DNA of 64,000 nucleotides, from the NCBI RefSeq assembly GCF_026230105.1, contig NC_079476.1:30246559-30310558 (forward strand). The letters are read 5' to 3'. The notes beneath the pieces were generated by a model. It worked only from the letters and a program-made list of their open reading frames with translations. It did no database searches and had not been told where the DNA came from. Of this stretch, positions 47,640 through 58,791 are shown one piece after another; the stretch's first letter is position 1, and the number at the start of each line of letters is the position of its first letter. A program made the position numbers and the translations under genes. The stretch is from Diorhabda sublineata. Lineage: Eukaryota > Arthropoda > Insecta > Coleoptera > Chrysomelidae.

Positions 47640-48660
47640 TATTCATCAATTTAATCTCTTTCAAGAGCAATATAATCATTCCAACGCTTCTCGAACTTCC
47701 CGATGCCGTGCTTGTAGAAAGATTTGACGTTTGCCTCAAAATATGCTACAGTTTCGGCATTTGCTTCTTCATTGGAGCTGAATTTCTTATGGGCGAGCAT
47801 TTTTTTGAGATCAGCGAATAGCCAGGAGTCACTGGGGGACAGATCTGAACAATACGGCGGATGATGAAGCAATTCATTCAATTTAACCATATCCTTGCCA
47901 TCGGCTTGTGAATCGGTGAATTGTCTTGGTGGTTTTCTCTTCGACATACGAGGCTGTTTTTTCTTGATTTTTGCATTCAAACGGTTCAACAACTCTATGT
48001 GGTATTCGCATTTGATTGTCTCTTTCTTTTGGATATATTCGATGAATAATATTCCATGCGCATGCCAAAATACTGAAGCCGTAACCTTCCCAGTACCTTT
48101 TGACGCTTCGGACGTGGTTCACCGGCTGCAGTCCACTCAGATGATGATCGTTTTGAGTCCGGAGTGATGTGATGGATCCATGTTTCATCCTTTGTCGCAT
48201 ATCGATGCAAAAAATCTGGTGGATTACGTGTAAACATGGCCAAACACTGCTATGAATCATCAACACGTTGTTGTTTTTGATGGACTGTGAGTAAACGTAG
48301 CACCCACACGAAAAAGTTTTTTCGTGCTCAAATGTTCTGATTCTTTACGGCCTCGGCTATTTCACGCAATTTCAATTTACGATTAAATGTAACCAATTTG
48401 TGAAATTTTTTATGTTTTCTGGAGCAACCACCTCAATTGGACGTCCAGAAGGTTTAATATCATCGGTGTCTGTACGACCACGTTTAAATTCAGCAAACCA
48501 ATAATAAATATTCTTTTCGATGGTGCCGAGTCCGTATAACACTTGAAGCCACTGCTGAGCTTGTACAATATTTTTTTCATCAGGAAGCAATGATAAATTA
48601 ACACACAAAATTGTTTTGAAAATAACAAAAGTAGCTTCACTTAAATGGCTGTCACTTTTT
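47640..48660 (-). mobile_element. mariner element relic, most of the transposase
   Basis: On the minus strand, in order: YYWFAEFKRGRTDTDD and SGRPIEVVAPENIK (N-terminal DNA-binding half), NPPDFLHRYATKDETWIHHI with the first catalytic Asp, SSSEWTAAGEPRPKRQK, HQDNSPIHKP with the second Asp in a shifted frame near 47920, HHPPYCSDLSPSDSWLFADL with the third Asp (DD34D type), and GIGKFEKRWNDYIALE at the C terminus. At least three frameshifts divide it. Better preserved than the other mariner-like debris here; inserted antisense to MFSD14. Confidence 0.85.
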
Positions 48661-49589
48661 CTTTACTAATTGAAATGTCATGAAATTTTACACAGTTATT
48701 TGAAAATTAGTACTTCATAAATGTCATATGGATTTGACAAAGCAGCGGCATCTGTGTGATACACACGATTTATTGAGTTATGTTTTACATATTCACAATA
48801 TATTTTTGGCATCATCAGTATCTATTATTTGAAATATCACTAGTTCGTAGATCAATATGAGCAGAAAAAAAATTACTTTTCCGGGTTTTCACGGAATTAT
48901 AAACTAGTGTGGCATTGTTAGGGCCCGTATAATTGAGTGCTCGACAAATGCTAATTAATTGCTGGGGGAAAAATGACTTTCCGAATTATCTCCGCTGAAC
49001 ACTATCAATGGCAATTATAGACTCATGTATTTTACTAAGATTTCATTTTTTTAATGCAGTTTAAAAAATATAGTTATTATTAAAAAATGTATAAAGATAT
49101 TGTTTCAGTTTCTTTGAAATTTTTATACACAAGACAATTATGGACAAAGGTTTTAAAAAAAATACCGTATTCTCTAATTTTTAAAGTAGAGGGACAGAAA
49201 TGGTACTCAGGAAGCAGTATTTTCTTCGCATTTCATAGTTAAATTTATCAAATTAACGGTTTTTAAGATCTGGACAGATATACCATTGTTCAAATTATTG
49301 CACACAAAAAGAACAACTGAAGGTTTATTTGATCATTTTCTTGCTTCTTTCTTCGACTACACACAACAATTGGGTCAACATTTACGTCAAAAATATCATT
49401 CCCAATTTTAGTACATTTTAAATAGTGCAGAAAAACACATTTTTTACACGACCTACGAACTATGAACTATTGAAAATTTACATTACGAAAATATTATCTA
49501 CCTCCAGCACCCCGTTGAAAATTTTAAATAAGAAAGGGGGTCGTGGTGGTGGTGTGGTAAAGCTTAAGTATATTTTAATAGACCAAACA

Positions 49590-49740
49590 ATATTGCTGAA
49601 TTAAAAGCTAGGATAACGGAAGACATTAACAAATTAATCCCTGAAGTCATACCAAATGTTGTAAGAGAATTCCAAAATTGCTTATGTTATTGTGAAGAAG
49701 TGAATGGTAGACATTTTGAACATTTAATTTATTCGTAGAG
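49590..49740 (+). mobile_element. mariner-like transposase C-terminal fragment
   Basis: An open stretch reads NIAELKARITEDINKLIPEV, then REFQNCLCYCEEVNGRHFEH and LIYS before a stop. 'LK.RI......I...V...V...F......C....G.HFEHL' is the standard C terminus of insect mariner-like transposases. Nothing upstream is recognisable. Confidence 0.6.
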
Positions 49741-51231
49741 TACATTGAAAAATATTATTATCTTCATTCTACGTAAAGTTTTGTTATAGAGATATTATCA
49801 AAATTTTGCGTCTTAAAAATTATTTTCTCAGTTATGATTGAACCAAATTTGAAAAACAGACAACTAAAATTCCTTTCCAACAAGGTGCCATACAATCCAC
49901 TTTCTTATTTTAAGTTTTTGAAGGGACGCTTATAATTCAGAGGGTGTGCTGGAGGGGGATAATATTTTAATACTGTAAATGGTCAATTCAATAATAAAAA
50001 TCGACCTTTTCCAGGTTTTCACATAGTACATAATAACGCTAAAATGGAATTGTATTCCATACATATGGATCGCATTGTATATAAAGGTTTAATAAACCAC
50101 TTTGTCTGAAGATGGATTATACTTATATATCTCCAGCATATCTTGAAAAAATGATATTAGTACAACTCCACCATCATTTTAAGTAGCTGAAAGAAAATTT
50201 ACTCATTGGAGTGGTACTTTGATTACTTTACTGACAATTCGGGAGATGGTAGCAAGGGGCGAGTATAGCTTTTTTAGGGGTACATTAAAATAATGGAAAA
50301 GTAGAAGCAGTATACTACTGTTAGTCAGTTAGCAAGTGATTCATCGTAGAATTTTTTCTAGGAGTTTTCAAAAATTATTTTTTTTGTACCTTTAAGTATA
50401 TAAATTTATAAAAAACACTAATTCTTATGAAAAATAAATATAATATTGTTAAATTTTCCAAAATTGTACTAAATTGAAAAAATTATTTTGATATCTGGCG
50501 AAAAATAAGGTTTGTTTAGGTAAAACGTCGACGTCTTTTCGAGTTCTGCACACCTCTGCATTGTGTAATTCCAATGGATCTTTTATCATCTGCCCTTCTC
50601 GCTTTATACCCTGCTCATTCAAGTGATTTTTATATTGTTACCAGAGACTTATAACAAACATATAACATTCTCTTTCAATATTTTTTTGTTATACCGATCA
50701 TCTATAGACATTAGATCTAAGAATCTAACTTAATAAACGGACTCAAAATTCATTACTTGGATTTTTCAAAATATTTATAGCGAGTATCTGAGGAGAGACA
50801 GGAAACATATTTCAACGATTCTAAGTAAAGAAAACATGCACGTAAGTAACTACCTACATTCGGTTTCTTGAATTTCTTATTCATGAGAATTATACAGGGT
50901 GAAACTTCAGGTATACATTTTTATGGAAAATAACACTATAAAAATTCATAGTACCCACAGTTGTTGAACGGAATCGTTGTAATACAGAAAAATCGGAAGA
51001 TGAACGTTGTTACAATCATAAAAAAATTCATCAGCTTTACCGTTATTAAACATGTATGTAACCATGTATGATTGAAGTGCTGTTTTGGAATTACTCCCGT
51101 AAGATTTCCAAGCCAATTGTACTGCATTTGATTGGCATAATACGTGAATTAAGTATACACGTCTAATGCTTCCAGGATGGTGTTTATTATCATTATACGA
51201 GGTAAAATAAAAAACAGGTGATGTCATAAAT
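49741..51231. other. MFSD14 intron 1, no gene seen
   Basis: Intron sequence up to the retroviral insertion. TACAGGGTGAAACTT near 50893 looks like a mariner-like terminus. The minus frame 50946-51227 to its right is unidentified and could be part of a short element ending there. Confidence 0.3.
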
Positions 51232-51235
51232 CACA

Positions 51236-51453
51236 AATTTTGGTTTTCTTTACGAAAAATTCGTTTTTAAAAAATATATTTATTCTAGCAATTACAAGTT
51301 TATTGTTAGAGATCTGAACAGAGAATGAATAATATTAAATGATATTACAAGAAAGAAAGATTTATCTGCATATGTTGTTAAATAACAATTTCTCAGAAAG
51401 TATAGTGTTTCTGCTGCGCTTTTAAGTTTCCTTGATAAGCGGCGTATGTAACT
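51236..51453 (-). repeat. 3' LTR of the errantivirus
   Basis: 218 bp, matching the other LTR throughout by eye. AATAAA in element orientation (51279-51284) is a likely polyadenylation signal. The left edge abuts the CACA target duplication and the right edge abuts the polypurine tract. Confidence 0.95.
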
Positions 51454-51464
51454 CCTCCCTCCTT
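51454..51464 (-). promoter_or_regulatory. Polypurine tract of the errantivirus
   Basis: In element orientation AAGGAGGGAGG directly precedes the AGTTA start of the 3' LTR, the expected site of plus-strand DNA priming. The env stop codon (TAA, 51463-51465) overlaps its first two bases. Confidence 0.85.
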
Positions 51465-53163
51465 AAGTCTCGAAAAGTATGGATTGACTTTTCGATTTTT
51501 GGGCCCTTTCCAGGTTTTCTTGACTTTTTTCTTTTGTGTGTTTTCGGCATACTAAAATTTTTGATTTGAATTTGAACAAAACACCTGCTATTAAAATAAT
51601 GAATATTATCGCTAAAAGGCTTTCGATTATTGTTACATGACTCTGTGTATTGGAAGTTTCTTGGATCGGCTTCAATTTTCTTGACAATTCGTTGATTTGG
51701 AAAAGATCATCGAGATTGAGATTTGTTATGTTATATTTTTCGTAGTGTTTTGAAGTTGATAATTTGTTTGTTTCTAATTTTGGCAGGACAAATGGTTTAC
51801 CGTAACTGATTTCGTCGTCATTGATGTATCGTTGATTATTGATCCATAGTTCACAGTTTTCTGGGATTTTGACAAGTGATGGTTCTTCTATTTCGAGGTA
51901 TCGATCGGATTGACATTTTGAAAGTATTTTTTCTTGTTGAATCGGCATTATCAGGACTGCTTTTGTTGTAACTTGTTGAATGATTGTTTCTTCGATATTG
52001 ACTTCTAGAATTTGGCAATCATCGAGAGTGTTCCCTTCAAGTAGACTAAGGGTGCAATTATCCCTTTGGACAAAATTTTGACGGCAATAGTAGATACCTT
52101 CGAGTGGTGGACATTCTTCTTTTTCTGATTGGGTTTCATTTTGCGTTCGTGCCAGGTAAGGGAATTTAGGAGTGTACATTTTATTATTTTGGATTATGGG
52201 AAAAAGGTGGTAAAATTCAAATGTTTCGGAGATGAGTATAGGTACGTGGATAGCAAAGACTAATTTCGAATCAATGATTGATACTTGAGTTCCAAGAAAT
52301 TGGTAGTATGTTAAAATGTTAGAAAATTTAGGAATCTGTTTTTCCGAATATAGTTTTTCTAAATGTTGAATTATGTCCAGTATCTCGTAACTAGAAATTA
52401 TAGACGTATGTACAGAATTAAGTTTCGAAAATACAACTGCGTTCTCAATATTATCTATAAACGTTATTGTTGACTGACAGTCTAAATTAATCTGATACAA
52501 CATACCTTGAAACGTTAGATAACTTTCTAGTGTTTCAATTTTGTTATATACAGAGGCTGATAATAGTTGTAACCCATTATTAAAGTTTGCTTGATTTTTA
52601 TTTAAAGTAGTAATTGACTTATTGTAATGATCAATGAGTTTCTTATAGAGAGAAATTTGAAGGTTAGTTTCATGGATAATGTTCTTTTGATTTTGTTGTA
52701 ATAAAGTAATTGCGTTATCGTATTTTATCTCGTCATCTGAATCGAGGTTTCCAAATAGCCATTTGTTTATTTTACCAACGCCATTTAGCAAACCTCTTCG
52801 ATTTCTGATATGAGGATTCAAATTTTCGAATTTTTTCTGTACAGTGTTGATCAAATACTCGGTTCTTATTAACATGTTCTGTGCTAAAGCGTGATAGGAC
52901 ATAGTGTTTGTAGTGGTTACAGTTGTAATACTATTTTTTATGTAATTGAAATGCGTAACTAGACTATCTATTTGCTTAATAAGTTGGCTTAAATCTAAAT
53001 AATGTAAAAACGTATGTTTACTATATACTAATCTAGCGTTTCCTAATTGGATGGGAAGAAGGAAGTTTTGAATTTTCGTAACCTGTATGTCTTCTACACT
53101 ACAGGTCGCTTGAAATACGCGAAGAATCAGGTAAAGCATCAGGATTCGCGTGCTCGTCGACAT
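51463..53163 (-). CDS. env: Errantivirus envelope glycoprotein (baculovirus F-like)
   Basis: The frame is open from ATG 53205 (580 codons), but I prefer ATG 53163 (566 residues): a splice acceptor lies one base before it, and it opens a clear signal peptide (STSTRILMLYLILRVFQATC). Numbering from 53205, a furin-type site RNRR at 134-137 is followed by GLLNGVGKINKWLFGNLD, the fusion-peptide region shared with group II baculovirus F proteins. A membrane anchor lies near 527-545 (LLAIIFIILIAGVLF), then a basic cytoplasmic tail of about 30 residues. It should be cleaved into surface and transmembrane parts that mediate membrane fusion (family knowledge). The 5' part overlaps the end of pol in another frame. 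No break is seen. The usual expression is from a spliced subgenomic mRNA. Confidence 0.9.
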   Translation of the reverse strand: MSTSTRILMLYLILRVFQATCSVEDIQVTKIQNFLLPIQLGNARLVYSKHTFLHYLDLSQLIKQIDSLVTHFNYIKNSITTVTTTNTMSYHALAQNMLIRTEYLINTVQKKFENLNPHIRNRRGLLNGVGKINKWLFGNLDSDDEIKYDNAITLLQQNQKNIIHETNLQISLYKKLIDHYNKSITTLNKNQANFNNGLQLLSASVYNKIETLESYLTFQGMLYQINLDCQSTITFIDNIENAVVFSKLNSVHTSIISSYEILDIIQHLEKLYSEKQIPKFSNILTYYQFLGTQVSIIDSKLVFAIHVPILISETFEFYHLFPIIQNNKMYTPKFPYLARTQNETQSEKEECPPLEGIYYCRQNFVQRDNCTLSLLEGNTLDDCQILEVNIEETIIQQVTTKAVLIMPIQQEKILSKCQSDRYLEIEEPSLVKIPENCELWINNQRYINDDEISYGKPFVLPKLETNKLSTSKHYEKYNITNLNLDDLFQINELSRKLKPIQETSNTQSHVTIIESLLAIIFIILIAGVLFKFKSKILVCRKHTKEKSQENLERAQKSKSQSILFET

Positions 53164-56100
53164 CCTGTAACAATTTCCGAACATTACTTCTTGGTTTTCG
53201 GACAATACTTTTATGATACGTACCTTTATCGGTTTTAAGCAGAATACCTTTATCTCTGATTATTTTAGTTTGTTTAAATTTAGGGAGTTTCTTATTTCTT
53301 AATTTAGTTTTTACGTAGGCGGTTTTTTGATTTGAATAGTCTAAAGGTTCGGACCTTTTTCTATTTAATTTCTCTATAACCTTTTGTTTAGTTTGTTCGT
53401 TTTGTTGTTTAATTTTTTCATATAAGCGTTTACTGGTTTCTTTGTGATTTTGAACGTATTGAGATATAACTAAATGATCATTCAGGTCAAACGGGTCAGG
53501 ATTGTTTATATGTCCTTTTATAATTTCGAAAGGCGTGAATTTTGTTACTGTATGAACTGAATTGTTATAACTAAGAATCGCGTGTTTCATTATTTGATCC
53601 GGTGTCAAATTTTTATTATCTTCCTGTATACATCGATAATGTTCTAAAATACTTGAATGAAATCGTTCAACTGGCGAGTTGGAATTGCTATTTTTCGCTG
53701 TGGTATGATGCAATTCTATATGGTGAAGTTTGCAAAAGTCTTCTAAATCGAAATTCTTAAATTCAGAACCACTATCTGTTGTTATCTTTTGAGGTAGTCC
53801 ATGGTGAGTTATGAAATTTAGTAAAGAGTCTACTGTGGAAAATCCTGTAACACTTACTATGGGGTAAGCTTGTCCGTAACGCGAAAAGGAATCAATTACT
53901 GTTAAATAAATTTTATTTGCAATTTTAAAAACATCCATATGTACATGCTCAAAAGGCTTAGACGCTGTGGGTGTTAGGCTAAATTTGACGACAGGGGGAT
54001 TCCTATCATATTTATTTTTCAAGCATGTATCGCAATTATTGATAAAGTTTTCTACATCTTCGATCATTTTCGGCCAGTAGTATCTACAACTAAGAGATGT
54101 TTTAACTTCGTTTATGCCCCTATGACCTGATTTATATATATGATGATATTTAATTTTTTCTAATTGCTCTTCTTTTGTTTCAATATCTGTTACTGATTTG
54201 GTACACAGTGTAAATTTAAATGCAGAATTCTTAAACATATTCTGTGCAGTTACAATAAATATTCTCGATAAGGGTTCGTTCTGGAAATAAAGTGCATAAT
54301 TTTTCCTGGGGTCAATATATTCTTTAATGAAGTTTATTATATTATTTTCGATGTCAATTACCGGTAATGTAACGTATAGACGAATATTTTCGAATACTTT
54401 CTCTCTTCTAACCTTAAAGGTATTTATTTGACCATTAGTAAAATATATTTGATTTTTATACATATTTAATGGTTTTTCGGTAATTGGAATTGATAGAATA
54501 GGATTTTCAACAGATGTATGTACTGTTTCAATGTCTTCGTTATTATTAGGATTTGGTTCTTCCGTTATAGGTAATATTGGTAAATTATTGTTTGCGAGAT
54601 TTTCTATGTTTGAATCGTTTTGGTTAAATTTATTTAAATCTAATATATTTGTAAGATCTAAATTATCTAAATTCGGGAGAGTACTGGAATTAATTCTTTC
54701 AAATTCTTCATTCATTATTTCATCGATGTCACTTAAATTGACATCCATTGATGCAGTTTCTAATGCATTTATATCGGGATATCGAGATAATGCATCAGCT
54801 GCTTTGTTACTTTTACCTTTCAAATATTTTATATCGTACTCAAATTCCTCAAGTTTAAGGCGCCAGCGTACAAGACGTGAATTGGGCTCTTTTAATGACA
54901 TGAGCCATTGCAATGGTTTATGATCTGAAAAAATTGTGAATTTTTGACCAAATAAATACGGTCGAAAATATTTACACGACCAGACTATCGAAAGTAACTC
55001 TTTCTCGATTGTAGAATAATTTATTTCTGCGGAATTAAGTGTTCTACTAGCATAACAAATAGGATGATTATTTTGAGATAGAATAGCACCTATGGCATAT
55101 TTAGAAGCGTCAGTAGTTAATTCGAAAGGTTTACTGAAATCGGGATACGCAAGGACTGGTTCTGAAATTAAAATGTTTTTACAAGTATTGAAGCAATTAA
55201 TAAATTCTTCGGTATGTTTAATTATGTGATCCTTCTTTAGACATATCGTCATCGGTTTCGTAATTTGAGCAAAGTTTTTTATAAACTTTCTATAGTAACC
55301 TACTAGTCCTAAAAAGGATTTAATATCTTTAGCGGTTTTTGGGATAGGGAAATTTTGAATTGCTTTGATTTTATTCGGATTAGGTTTTATCCCATGAGGA
55401 GTTACAACGTGACCTAGATACTCTACTTCCTTGCGAAGAAACTCGCACTTGTCTAGTTGTATCTTAAGCTCTGCGTGGCGTAGTTTTGAAAATACTAATT
55501 TCAGATTTTGTATGTGCTCCTGAAGGCTAGTACTGAATATGATAATGTCATCCATGTATACCATGCATATTTTGTTTTGGATGTCTTTAAGGACTTCATT
55601 TACAGCTCTTTGAAATGTAGAAGGGGCATTTTTAAGACCGAAAGGCATTCTAAGGTATTCGTAATGTCCTCCATCTACGTTGAAAGCCGTTTTTTCTATA
55701 GAACATTCGCTCATTTGTATTTGATGGAAGCCGCTTGCCAAGTCGAGGGTAGTAAAATACTGAGCTCGACCTAATTTATCCAATATATCGGATATATTGG
55801 GAAGCGGGTACCTGTCATCAATTGTCTTTTCATTAATTTTCCGGTAATCAACTACCAGTCTCCATTTTTGGGTATTTGATGCGTCCATTTTCTTTTTAAC
55901 AATCCATATCGGGGAGCTCCAAGGGGAACAGGACGGTCTAATTATGTTTTTATCTAACATCTCTTGAATTTGTCTCCTAATTTCCTCTCTGTGGACGTAG
56001 GGATATCTGTAAGATTTAGTGTGAACCGGTACCTCGTCTTTGGTTCTTATAATATGTTTAACATTTGAAGTGAAAGTCAATTTGTCCCCTGGTTTTAAAA

Positions 56101-56919
56101 ATAAATCAGAATATTCTTTACACAATGAAATAATTTTTTGTTTTTCTTCTTTATTCATGTGATTTGTACGAATTAATTCGGTAATATTGTCATTAGGTTT
56201 TATGAAATTATTTTCATCAAAATCATTAGCAAAGCTTTCAAATTTAAAGAGTTCATATTGTGAATTTTTAAATGGAGTAACTTGAATTGGTTCTCGTAAT
56301 GTTATCGTTATCGAATTATTTGTGTGATTTTGAATTTCTATTGGTGCGAAACCGTTTCTCGCTGTAGATAAAATTTGTGGAATTATTATATTTTCTATTT
56401 TTCGAGCGTCTACAATAATATCCCCATTATCTATATTTACGGGTAATTTCTTTATCGTTTTTTCTCCGGGGTCTATTGAAAAAGAAAACTCAATATCGTT
56501 TACTTTTCTATACTTAAAAGGCAATCTTAGGTGAGGTCCTAATAGTTCTCGATTAGTTAGATCAATATTTATATTCATACCTATTAAATCTTTAATACCG
56601 AGAATTCCATCAAAATAATTGTGAAAATCATATAGTATAAAATCGATTTGATAGTTTTTATTTTTTAGTTCAGGAAATGCAGGAATAAGCGCTCGATACC
56701 TAACGTTTTTACTTCCAAGACTAGTAGATATAGTAGTATCAGAATGATAAATTGTATCTGGAAAGTATTTTTCGGCAATAGAAGGTCTTATTATTGATTT
56801 AGAGCTACCAGTATCGATTAGCAATTTAATTTTTGGATTTGCAATTTCTATATACGGTAGCGGATTAACTGGCAGTATATTTATTTCTATGTTTTCCCGT
56901 CTGATGGACGAGCTGCTTG
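53099..56919 (-). CDS. pol: Errantivirus Pol polyprotein (protease, reverse transcriptase, RNase H, integrase)
   Basis: Read in the -1 frame after gag, open from the slippery site to the stop at 53099 (about 1270 residues). Landmarks in order: LLIDTGSSKSII (aspartic protease active site, near 56815), the RT core with LDLASGFHQIQM and VYMDDIII (YMDD at 55547-55558), RNase H with LTTDASKYAIGAIL and FSDHKPLQWL, an integrase HHCC finger (YHHIYKSGHRG ... CDTCLKNKY, near 54140-54030), and integrase D, D, E at about 53934, 53775 and 53667, the last two separated by 35 residues (DD35E). Pol copies genomic RNA into DNA and inserts it. No stop or frameshift is seen, and key catalytic residues are present. 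The tail overlaps env by about 65 bases from its preferred start. Confidence 0.95.
53164..53172 (-). promoter_or_regulatory. Predicted splice acceptor for env subgenomic mRNA
   Basis: In element orientation the sequence reads TTGTTACAG then GATG, so AG (53166-53165) ends one base before the env ATG at 53163. It sits inside the last codons of pol, as in other errantiviruses, and pairs naturally with the leader donor at 58314. Confidence 0.6.
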
Positions 56920-58188
56920 AAAATTTTCATCGCGATTGGCTTCGTCGTTTTCGTCAAATTCTATTTCGTCATATTCATCATATTGATTATCGTGATTATA
57001 GTCTGAATTAGCATATTGATTTAAGTATAACTCTTCGGAAACGAAGTTTGGTTTAGCGTTTGGATTTGATCGGAAAAATCTATTATTATTATTATTATTA
57101 ATAGGTTTTCGAGTACGTTCAGTAAAATTACGTGATGTCGTGGACATCGGTTCAGGTGTTGGTAATTGATTTTGTGGAATTTGGTTAGGTTTGAATACAT
57201 TTTTGGGAGGGCCGAATACTTGTCGATTAGTAAAATATCTTTTATTTTGTGGTATGGATTGAATAGGTATCGGCTGATTTGGCCAACTTTCTCTATTTTG
57301 TACGAAATTTGGTTGGTAGTTTTGTCGATTGCTATAATAATTCGGGTAATTGTTAACAGGTCTGTTATTTGGTACAAAATTTTGATACGTATTAGGATTT
57401 TTATAAAAATTTGATTTGGATCTTTGAGAATTTTGGCTATTCGCATGCTGTATATTAATATTATTAGGTGTATTTTGTCGATTATTTTTATCGTTTAAAG
57501 AACCGTACAGTCTTTCAAAATTTTCGAATTCGGCCACATAGGCCATCGCGTCTTCTAAAGAATGTGGTTTTCGTAAATGCATATTATTTTTCAGAGTACC
57601 GTCGCACCCTGCAATAAACGTATTTAAAGCAGTTTTATCGTATTGATTTATTTGACAATTTCTTTCTTCGGCAGTTATATTAGGGTCATTGCTAATTCTT
57701 TGAATTACACTACTACGAATTAATTGAAGTCTACTTCCAAAATCAATAAGATGCTCGTTTTTTAATGGTTTGGCTCTAATCAACTCTTGCACAAGACAAT
57801 TTAAATCCCTTCTATCAGCAAAACACTGTAATAAGGCCGTTTTTAATTTTGGCCAAGTATTTAATTCAACTCTGTTACCGACCATGAAGGCTGCTCTACC
57901 TTCTAATTTCTCTTGAATACATTCTATAATGTGTAAATTTAATTCTGCATCATTATAAATTCTATATGACTCTATTAAATGCTCACACCTTGTAATGAAT
58001 TTATTCAAATATTCACTGTCACCGTTAAAAGGTTTAATATTTGATAATTTGGATTTGAAAAGATCCCAATTCATTGCAGGAGGAGCCATTTTGTTAGTAC
58101 CAGTTTGTTCTACGTTATTTTCGACTAAAGAAATATTATTGAACAATTGAACTATGTTATCGAGATTACTAGAGTTTAATTCACTCAT
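56887..58188 (-). CDS. gag: Errantivirus Gag protein
   Basis: 433 codons from ATG 58188. The N-terminal half (residues about 35-215) is a helical capsid-like domain with IKPFNGDSEYLNKFITRCEH and LDIDF-like helices typical of Ty3/gypsy Gag (here LIDFGSRLQLIR). The C-terminal half (about 225-430) is rich in Asn, Gln, Pro and Arg, with an acidic stretch near 400. No CCHC zinc knuckle is seen, as in errantiviruses, where basic residues bind RNA. Gag assembles the particle. Translation should stop at 56887 or shift -1 into pol at the heptamer ending at 56920. Confidence 0.9.
   Translation of the reverse strand: MSELNSSNLDNIVQLFNNISLVENNVEQTGTNKMAPPAMNWDLFKSKLSNIKPFNGDSEYLNKFITRCEHLIESYRIYNDAELNLHIIECIQEKLEGRAAFMVGNRVELNTWPKLKTALLQCFADRRDLNCLVQELIRAKPLKNEHLIDFGSRLQLIRSSVIQRISNDPNITAEERNCQINQYDKTALNTFIAGCDGTLKNNMHLRKPHSLEDAMAYVAEFENFERLYGSLNDKNNRQNTPNNINIQHANSQNSQRSKSNFYKNPNTYQNFVPNNRPVNNYPNYYSNRQNYQPNFVQNRESWPNQPIPIQSIPQNKRYFTNRQVFGPPKNVFKPNQIPQNQLPTPEPMSTTSRNFTERTRKPINNNNNNRFFRSNPNAKPNFVSEELYLNQYANSDYNHDNQYDEYDEIEFDENDEANRDENFQAARPSDGKT
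56920..56926 (-). promoter_or_regulatory. Predicted -1 ribosomal frameshift site between gag and pol
   Basis: In element orientation and in the gag frame the codons GAA AAT TTT contain A AAT TTT, a canonical X XXY YYZ heptamer. Slipping back one base gives a frame without stops that leads directly into the protease motif LLIDTGS, about 100 bases on. The gag stop follows 30 bases later. I did not fold the downstream RNA. Confidence 0.7.
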
Positions 58189-58308
58189 AAATTGATAATT
58201 TCTTTTTTATTAATTGTATACGTTTTTGAAACTTTAAAACTCAATAATCAATACTATCTTTCCAAAATCCAAAAAAAGGTAGGAAAGGCAAGAAGAGGAC
58301 AATAAGGC

Positions 58309-58314
58309 ACTTAC
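58309..58314 (-). promoter_or_regulatory. Predicted splice donor in the errantivirus leader
   Basis: GTAAGT in element orientation, preceded by GAAAC, 260 bases after the 5' LTR and 120 before the gag ATG. It is a strong donor match and the likely partner of the env acceptor near 53165; use is not demonstrated. Confidence 0.5.
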
Positions 58315-58556
58315 GTTTCTGAAGAACAGGCTTTTAAAATCTTCTCCCTCGATGATTCCCTGTTGCCTCCAATGTTCACCACTAAAGGGCTATTGCACGA
58401 TAATTGCTAGTCTAATATTGTTCGTTGGATTCGCACTTAAAACGTTGAAACGTTAAAGCCGTGAAGTCACTAAATTATTTCGCACGATCCGAAATTTTGT
58501 TACGCACTGTATGCCCGTAAACGTTTTAGTGATTTTTGATTTCGACGACTTGCGCG

Positions 58557-58574
58557 ATCCTACTGACTGCGCCA
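58557..58574 (-). promoter_or_regulatory. tRNA primer binding site of the errantivirus
   Basis: In element orientation TGGCGCAGTCAGTAGGAT begins at the last base of the 5' LTR. It starts with the TGG that pairs with a tRNA CCA end, and the rest fits the 3' end of a tRNA-Ser (ending CTGCGCCA), as in the 17.6/297 group. The tRNA assignment is from memory. Confidence 0.8.
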
Positions 58575-58791
58575 ATTTTGGTTTTCTTTACGAAAAATTC
58601 GTTTTTAAAAAATATATTTATTCTAGCAATTACAAGTTTATTGTTAGAGATCTGAACAGAGAATGAATAATATTAAATGATATTACAAGAAAGAAAGATT
58701 TATCTGCATATGTTGTTAAATAACAATTTCTCAGAAAGTATAGTGTTTCTGCTGCGCTTTTAAGTTTCCTTGATAAGCGGCGTATGTAACT
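58574..58791 (-). repeat. 5' LTR of the errantivirus
   Basis: 218 bp, same sequence as the 3' LTR by eye, ending in the CACA target duplication at 58792-58795. As the upstream LTR it should hold the element promoter; errantivirus LTR promoters are typically TATA-less, and I see no clear TATA box at a fitting distance. Confidence 0.95.

Larger units (their letters stand above)
51236..58791 (-). mobile_element. Endogenous retrovirus, errantivirus type (Ty3/gypsy with env), full length and apparently intact
   Basis: The 7556-bp provirus has direct 218-bp LTRs (51236-51453 and 58574-58791) that look identical base for base on reading, flanked by CACA duplications (51232-51235, 58792-58795). In element orientation the LTR begins AGTTA and ends AATT, typical of errantiviruses. 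Order: LTR, primer binding site, 385-base leader, gag, pol, env, polypurine tract, LTR; all three frames are open. The gag lacks an obvious CCHC knuckle, pol has protease-RT-RNase H-integrase, and env is a baculovirus F-like fusion protein. It lies in MFSD14 intron 1, antisense to the gene. Identical LTRs and open frames point to a recent insertion; activity is not shown. Confidence 0.95.

Noticed and set aside
54531..55774. Plus-strand frames within the provirus (54531-54923, 55508-55774, also 53047-53238 and 57166-57414)
   Set aside because: Shadows of the pol, env and gag frames on the opposite strand; no independent motif.
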